Assembly: GCF_001649575.2 (NCBI RefSeq)
Contig: NC_051433.1
Coordinates: 18,632,326-18,696,325, forward strand
Direction of reading: 5' to 3'
From: Kryptolebias marmoratus
Lineage: Eukaryota; Chordata; Actinopteri; Cyprinodontiformes; Rivulidae
DNA length: 64,000 nt
Positions 57,801 through 64,000 of the stretch are shown piece after piece. A program made the translations under genes and the position numbers. The notes beneath the pieces were generated by a model. The model was not told where the DNA came from and ran no database searches. It saw only the letters and a program-made list of their open reading frames with translations. Within the stretch, counting starts at the first letter, position 1. Each line of letters starts with the position of its first letter.

Positions 57801-60800
57801 CATCATAGCTGTGCCCCACTTCACCCATTCTGCTGACTGAATCTTTTCACAACTGTGGTTTCATTATATCAACACCTGTACAACCAACCCCACAGCTACA
57901 ACCACAAGATTCACAGTTCAAGCAGAAATTCTGCAGTAAAATCTCTGCTCGTTTTGAATAAATTAAGGTGATGGTTAGTCATAAGGATCTTTTTTTGTAT
58001 ATGGACACTCTTGCTCTCAGTCCTGGCTTCATGTTTTTTTATGTCATATTGTCCCAAAACTTGAGTTAAAGATGTCTTTGTCATTGTTAGTTATCACTAA
58101 CAGCGTTTTTTGTTACTGAGCACATTTATAGATTTATATTGAGAAACGTAGACTAGTCCATGAGGGTGGAGCAGATGCAAAGATTTTAAAGCATCTCTAC
58201 AGAGACACAATCAGTTACTTTCTGTCCAAGGGTTTTCACATTGTTGTGGTTGTGGTACAGCCACACAAAAAAATTCTAGTGTAATTCTCAGCTTGCGTTG
58301 CAAAATAAGAAATTAGGTCTTCCCAGGGAGGACAGAAATGTTTTTTTTGTATAACAAAGACCTGTTCAGGTTACTGTCCTGTTGCTGCGCGTCATCAGCT
58401 CCTCTGATCATTCATCTTCACCGTTGTTCACCTAAAGCCTCATCAAACACAAAGAGCATTAGCCTAATGCTTCAGACAATAGTTTTAGGCTCAGGGTTGT
58501 TCTGTTTCAGTGGGTTGATGGTAAAATGCTAAACTACAGCTCACTGTGAGATTCTCTTTTCCAAACCTAGGCAATCTTTGGCCTTGACCTACATATCGCC
58601 TACCTCACCCACCTTATACAGAGACACACACACACACACACACACACTACAGACACAGGATTTGTCATAGAAAGAAAGACCCAGTCGCAAAACACAGCCC
58701 AGAGATTAAGAGCAAACCACTAATCTGTGTGTTTGTGTGTCTGTGTGCTTCTTTTTTAAAATGTGGGTTGCATTTTAGCTGATTCCTGGTACAGCCGGGC
58801 TTTATTTTGTTGCAGCAGCTCGAATGAAGGTTTTTTTTTGTTTGTTTTGTGAGGTATTTCACCCCAGAGAGAGGAAACTGGGAGGGGAAAATGTGCTTCC
58901 ATCTTTATGCCTTTTAATTTGGTGTGTTAAATTTGTATTTTAGTTGGATGTCTGTATTGCGGAGAGTCTAAATCATGGAAAGCGTAAACAAAGAAATACA
59001 GAAACGTGAGCTTTTCAGCAAAACAGAGGAAAAAATAAGGGAGTATGATTGAATAGGGATTATTGTGATAGATGTGAAGAAGGAGACAAATACAGTCATT
59101 CTGCTCTTCATGTGTTATTTTAATGACAAGGGCTGTGTGCCTGGGAGACAGCCTGGAGCGCTCAACTCGGTGTTCACCAGCCAAATTAGACACAATGCTC
59201 ATAAACCGTTCAGAGGAGTAAGATGGTGGTGTTCACCATCCAGCTCAAACAGCTCAGAGCAGATTCAAAATGGCTGTCCAACGCTTTGTTGTAAACTGAT
59301 TGATAAGCTGGGAGCACATTGCTTGTTATGTAGATAACCTCGCTGTTTACACAAACCTACGGTATGTGTACATTTGATGAGGTGTTGGATTCCACACTGA
59401 TGTTTGTTTACCACACAATCCCTCTGCATTCCAGTTTGGAGAAGACTTGATGTCAGAGGTCAAAACTGGATAGCTGGAGATGATATGAAGGCTACAACAA
59501 GCTGACGAATATCTGTAGGGGCTCGCTGGTAGCATTGGTAAACATCTGTTGCACTATTCTGTAAATACCACGTGGTACTGCTGTCCTTTTTTTATGTTTC
59601 GTGTGCGGGCACAGATTGTACCTCTAAATAGATGAAATTAAGAAAAATCTTTGCTGCATTTAAGTTATGTTATAGTGTTTTGTTTTGGTCCAGAACTTGG
59701 CAACGTTGGCAAACACTGTGGGGAGCCTATTCCCACTTGCTCTTAATGTTTTTTGACAAACAAATACTTACATGTTTCTGTGTGGTTGTAAGGACTATCG
59801 TATAACATTGAGCATCTTCACTACTGCAGCCAAATTCAAGTTGTTGCTTTAAACAAATCTTGTCAGTAAAGAGAACTCCTGTCTGTGAATAAATACGGGT
59901 TGATATCCATGAGCAACATGCCATTGATAAATCCGTGTTTTTCAAAATGTATTTTGCACTTCTGCCCTGGCTTCATTTTGTGACCACTGAACAAATTATT
60001 CTGAATGAATATCAATCAATAAAGCTATGTGAACCATTAATCAGAGCAGTTTTATAAGATAAAATTGACAAATGAAGGCAGATCAGAGACAAGTGTCCAT
60101 AAGGCTTCAGAGCACACACACACAAGATGCTAATTATTTGTGTGTTTCTGAAGTACGTTGATGTGTCATCAGGTTTTACTCTGAAAATCCTTGTACACGT
60201 GTGTGACTTGATATGAGGAGAGTGAGAACTCGTGTGATGTAGTGCCCACAGTCTGTCGCCAATCTTGGAATGGCAGGTGTCACACTCTGACACACACATC
60301 TGTTACCCAGCGTGCACACAGGTTTTCCGGGGAGCAGTTGTCCTTGCTCTTCCTGCTGCTCCAGATCTTTTAACATGTGTGAAGACGGTCCTAAAGTTTC
60401 TACCTTCAGACTTCTGCAGGCTGTCGAAACCAAACTTTCCTGCAGAAAAAGTTTTACTATCGCAAGAATCCATTAATCCATCTCGTAAAGTGGCCGCTGT
60501 AAAACATTTATTTATGTCAAATGTACTTGAGCAAAATAACAAAGTAGAGGTGGGCCGGTGGTTGAAGCATTTCTTGAAGTATTCACATCAGTGGAAGCAA
60601 GTCATCATATGTACACAAGGTTTTATTTGAACATTTGGGCTGATGGGGTGAACCTCTCACTAGTAAGAGGCTAAATTTCCTCTAATGCCTGACCTCCTGA
60701 GGGACACACAAACACTTTTACACTACATTTGTGCTCCGGAACAAGGCATTTGTTTTGGCAAAGGACCTCCGTGGAGAAATGTAGAAAGGCCACAGGCACT

Positions 60801-61879
60801 TGTCTTCGCAAAACTGATTGACGTTGGCTCAAAAACAAAAGTCATAAGGGCTTTTATTGCACCTCAAGACGTGCCAGTCAGTTTGTTCCTCTAGCTAAGG
60901 CAAGAAGTAAACGATACAAGATATCACATAATACACTGCTGTTTTATTGCCTCCTCTCTTTTAAAATCAGTCTTCCTCCCTCGGAAATTTGTCATGTGTT
61001 ATTGGATGACTTCAGTACGATGCAGTGCCAGTTGTCTTTGGAGTCTAAATTTTTCATTGTTCCTTCTCAGTTCCAAACGCCTTTTTTTTTTTTTGTCACT
61101 TTCTAGTGACACAAAAATAATTGCTACTATTACTGTAGCCATTTACATTGACCTCAGGGTTACTTTAGAAATCAAGTTATATTCTGCTGCCAACCTGCTG
61201 AAAAACTGGTCCCCTTTAAAAACAAATGTCCCTGCATGAGTGTGACAGATGGGCTTGGATATTTTTTTGATAATTTTCCAGTAATCCTCAGTAGAAGAGT
61301 GATTAGTTTGTTGCTGTGAGGTTTTAGTTTTTGGTATGGCTCATGCACTTTGTAAACTAGTGTGGTTTAGATTGTTAGTCCTACCCCCCTCTGTCCCTCT
61401 TAGCGTTTGAGACAGTCTCTGATTGGGACACGTGAAGGGTGGGGGGGGGGACCAGTAGGACAACCAAACTGCAAATGACTAGCTGACACCTTGCCTACCT
61501 GCATTGTGTGTGAGAGGAAAAATATAATGGCCTAAAAAAATTTAAGCACTCCAAGTAGAACGACACACAAATTCTATCATCCCACATCCTAAAGCACACT
61601 TCAGGTTTTTTTTTATTTATTAATTTTTGAGTGTGCAGTGTATCTAAGGATTGTTACTCCTTCCCTTGTCAGTCTATTCCTCGGTGTATTGGGGGGAGGG
61701 TAATCCATCCTTCCCATATGTTAGATTGTGACTGTGAGATTAGGCAGACCCTGCGAGAGGATTAAGGCATCAGGGTCTGGGTCCCCTTCTATCTTGCCTC
61801 CTCTCTAACCGGCCCACCCCCTCCACCTGCTTCCTGCCATCTTCTCCGTGCTGTTCAGCCCCCTCGCCCTTCTCCCTTT
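57801..61879. other. Unannotated spacer with small simple repeats
   Basis: About 4.1 kb. It includes (CA)12 at 58624-58647, T runs near 58831 and 61082, a G10 run at 61441-61450 and a C/T-rich stretch at 61765-61880. A 121-codon plus-strand frame (60265-60630) has no recognised domain. No gene is claimed. Confidence 0.45.
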
Positions 61880-62015
61880 CCTCCCCTGGGCAAATATCCA
61901 ATCTCTAGAGTGTTTTCGCTGTTGAATGAAGAGGCGGAGGCCAGATTAATGCAGAGGTCATTTATTTAGTGCACATGCGAGTTTTCATTTACACATAATA
62001 ATTTGATAGTTATGG
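61880..62015. promoter_or_regulatory. Putative conserved non-coding element
   Basis: CAAATATCCAATC near 61891, CCAGATTAATGCAGAGGTC near 61941, TTATTTAGTGCACATGCG near 61962 and CATAATAATTTGATAG near 61995. The region is AT-balanced, repeat-free and rich in homeodomain-like and octamer-like strings. The assignment is inferred. Confidence 0.3.
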
Positions 62016-63054
62016 TGAAGGACAGGAAACTGAACTTGGCTTATCATGCAACTAAAGTGTATACTGCTTATTTGCCAGTAAGAGTGTATCTAGTGTTTGT
62101 CCACAGTCAGTAATCTGCATGTTAAAACCAGGTTAGAATAATTGACTTGTGTGTTAACAAAATTGTAGTACACAGCCACACACACTTCTACTTCACACTA
62201 CTTCCTTTTACACTACTTCTTCTTACTATTGCTAGAAACAGACAGACTAGATCAAGCTTATTGTTCTCTCCTCCAGTTAATGTATTTACTGTAGTTATTA
62301 GTCTAATATCTCTACTCTTATGTTATCTTTTTCTTCTGTGGCTGCTGTCTTTGTAAAATCTTTAGCTTGGTGATTTTCCTGGTGTTGCAATATTAATGTA
62401 ATGGCCCTTGTTTATTAGGGCATTGGTTGGTAGAAGTTGGTTGTTTGGGGAGTTTTCAGATCTTTAGAAATCAGGGCAGCTGATAGCAGATAAAGCCGAT
62501 AGTTTGTGTGCACATAGCTAAATATTGGGGGAAGAAACACACCGAAAACAATCAAACAAAAAGACTGGCAAAATTTGGCTAATTGTTTAAAGTTAAAACA
62601 CCCTTTTAAATTTGTCCTGAAATGTTCTTTTTTTTTTACATGTTTGTTCACTGACACTGTTACAGACTAAACATAAACATCCCTCTCATTAAAGGCATCC
62701 TAATTGCTGAAAGTGCATTGACCCAACTTCTGCAGTTTGGCCCCAAAATGTGCCTTTTGCTTTAATCGGCTTCATATGCCACGGTATGATCAATTCTTAT
62801 TATTTAAAAAAGAAGTTACAAACGGCATGTCTTTTTGTCTTTCAGCAGTAAAATAAAATTAGTCTTCTCTTTAATTTATTACACTTTCTTTTTTTAGTAA
62901 TTTAGTGATTCTGTTCTTGAACTCCCAGTTCCACCTTCTCTCTATTTGCTTTTATCCCAAATGTGACCCAGATGTTGTAATGCAACACATATAAGACAGA
63001 GAATTTGTCCGAGTGCCGCTCTTCTTCCTTCCTCCTCATCATCTCCCGCTCGGC
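62016..63054. other. Unannotated AT-rich spacer
   Basis: Nothing recognised beyond a T run near 62629 and an open frame of 80 codons without motifs. Confidence 0.5.
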
Positions 63055-63240
63055 ACTTTTCTCCTCCTCCTTCTCCCCTCTGGTGTCGAGGGCTGTAATT
63101 GATATGCCAGCGGCAATAAATCAGTACAGCTTTATGCCCTGACCATTATCTGAACGGACAGATTTGGAGAAGAGGCTGAGGGCGCAAGTTATCCAGCTCT
63201 GCTCCGCCAACACCTCACAAATTCTTCAGTGCCTGGAATA
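63055..63240. promoter_or_regulatory. Putative conserved non-coding element
   Basis: CTGTAATTGATATGCCAGCG near 63091, GCAATAAATCAGTACAGC near 63112 and GACCATTATCTGAACGG near 63140. The sequence is balanced and free of repeats. The assignment is inferred. Confidence 0.32.
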
Positions 63241-64000
63241 AAAAAAAAATAAAAAGGCACAACTAACTTGTCTGTCCTAAAATGAGGATAATAAAGAAAA
63301 AAAGCTGTGGATAATCTCTGTCCCTTATGACTTCCCCTCCCCCCCCTTTAGGAAGTGTACTATCTTATTCCAATTTCCAATGTCTATTGGGTTGGGATTC
63401 AGTCTTGTCAGTTGATAGGATGTGCCAAGATCAAATTCAATCAACTTGCCCCTTTTTACAGCCCACTGTCTCTAATGCTTTCCCCTTAATTGATAAAGGC
63501 TTCGGCTTCCCCAATTCATTCATTGCTTATTCCCAGAGTGGCAGACATGCTCCAGCCCAAAATGATTGACATGTTTTCCCTGATGGTGCCAGATATGATA
63601 CGCAACCTCCCCACCATTTCACCGAAACTCTGGAGAAAAGTGAAATTGAAGAGGGTTTTGAGGGATAAGGGTGGAGAGAAGTAAATGGGGAAATTTGAGA
63701 GAAAGTAATTTGTGCAAGAGTCAGAGTCAGAACCTGTCATCTACAGCAAGGTGTGTCAAGTAAGGGAGATGGGGCGTGCATTGGTAAGGAACATATTCAG
63801 TGATGATTTTTTTTAACATCTCGTTTCCTCCTCTCTAAGTATTGAAGTGTGTTTCATTATGCCCTATTGACTAATAGATAAAAAGCAGCCATAGACTCCA
63901 GATGCAATTTGTCGTTAGATTCACAATCCCTTACATCAAACTGTAGCTGGCCTAAATGAAGAGAAATTACAGCAGGGACGGGTTTTTTTTTCAGGTTCTC
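63241..64000. other. Unannotated spacer at the window end
   Basis: Begins with an A-rich stretch (63240-63256) and has a C run near 63341. An open frame at 63490-63684 (64 codons) is unrecognised. Confidence 0.45.

Noticed and set aside
60265..60630. 121-codon plus-strand frame
   Set aside because: Its translation matches no family I know and it has no exon context.
1..64000. Known microRNAs, tRNA genes, CRISPR arrays, operons
   Set aside because: I looked for mature sequences of several well-known vertebrate microRNAs and intact tRNA genes and found none; CRISPR arrays and operons do not fit this eukaryotic sequence, and its spaced repeats are microsatellites or transposon-like.

Overview
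This window looks like intergenic or intronic DNA from a ray-finned fish, most likely a percomorph teleost. The grounds are many long CA/GT microsatellites, teleost-type interspersed repeats (tRNA-derived SINE relics, short hAT-like elements, and a dispersed family containing 'AAGATGGCTGCCACAG'), and AT-rich spacers carrying short TAATTA-bearing islands that resemble vertebrate conserved non-coding elements. The assignment rests on sequence character only; no gene in the window identifies the species.

I could not support any protein-coding exon. The open frames (60 to 199 codons) lie on both strands, run through microsatellites and repeats, and show no domain I recognise. The best gene evidence is a CpG-rich promoter with GC boxes (about 25300-25960) and a 5' non-coding first exon ending at a good splice donor (GT at 25614). 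It carries a 10-codon upstream ORF in a strong Kozak context. Downstream to the window end I see no matching coding exon, so the rest may be a long first intron or a gene desert. The gene is not identifiable from what is present.

Layout: 1-6690 spacer with microsatellites and putative conserved islands; 6693-7800 two repeat families and a long hairpin; 7801-16170 spacer with a full-length tRNA-derived SINE (9515-9830), a TIR element (about 11209-11715) and a DNA-transposon fragment (14813-15110); 16170-18500 a roughly 300-bp tandem array between two putative conserved islands; 18754-34908 an 8.08-kb segment present twice in direct tandem; 36649-37305 an hAT-like element with target-site duplication; 37300-64000 mostly unannotated spacer, microsatellites and a series of putative regulatory islands.

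The strongest observation concerns the assembly. The two 8.08-kb copies appear identical, including homopolymer lengths, except at one CA microsatellite. They are joined by a single N next to a poly-A run. This is best explained as two overlapping contigs placed end to end (a false duplication), which would double the promoter and first exon. Two other single Ns (5227, 54107) also abut homopolymers. I found no undescribed biological system that I can defend; the most unusual biological items are the 36-bp-arm hairpin at 7333-7428, the tandem array at 16470-17440 and the promoter uORF.
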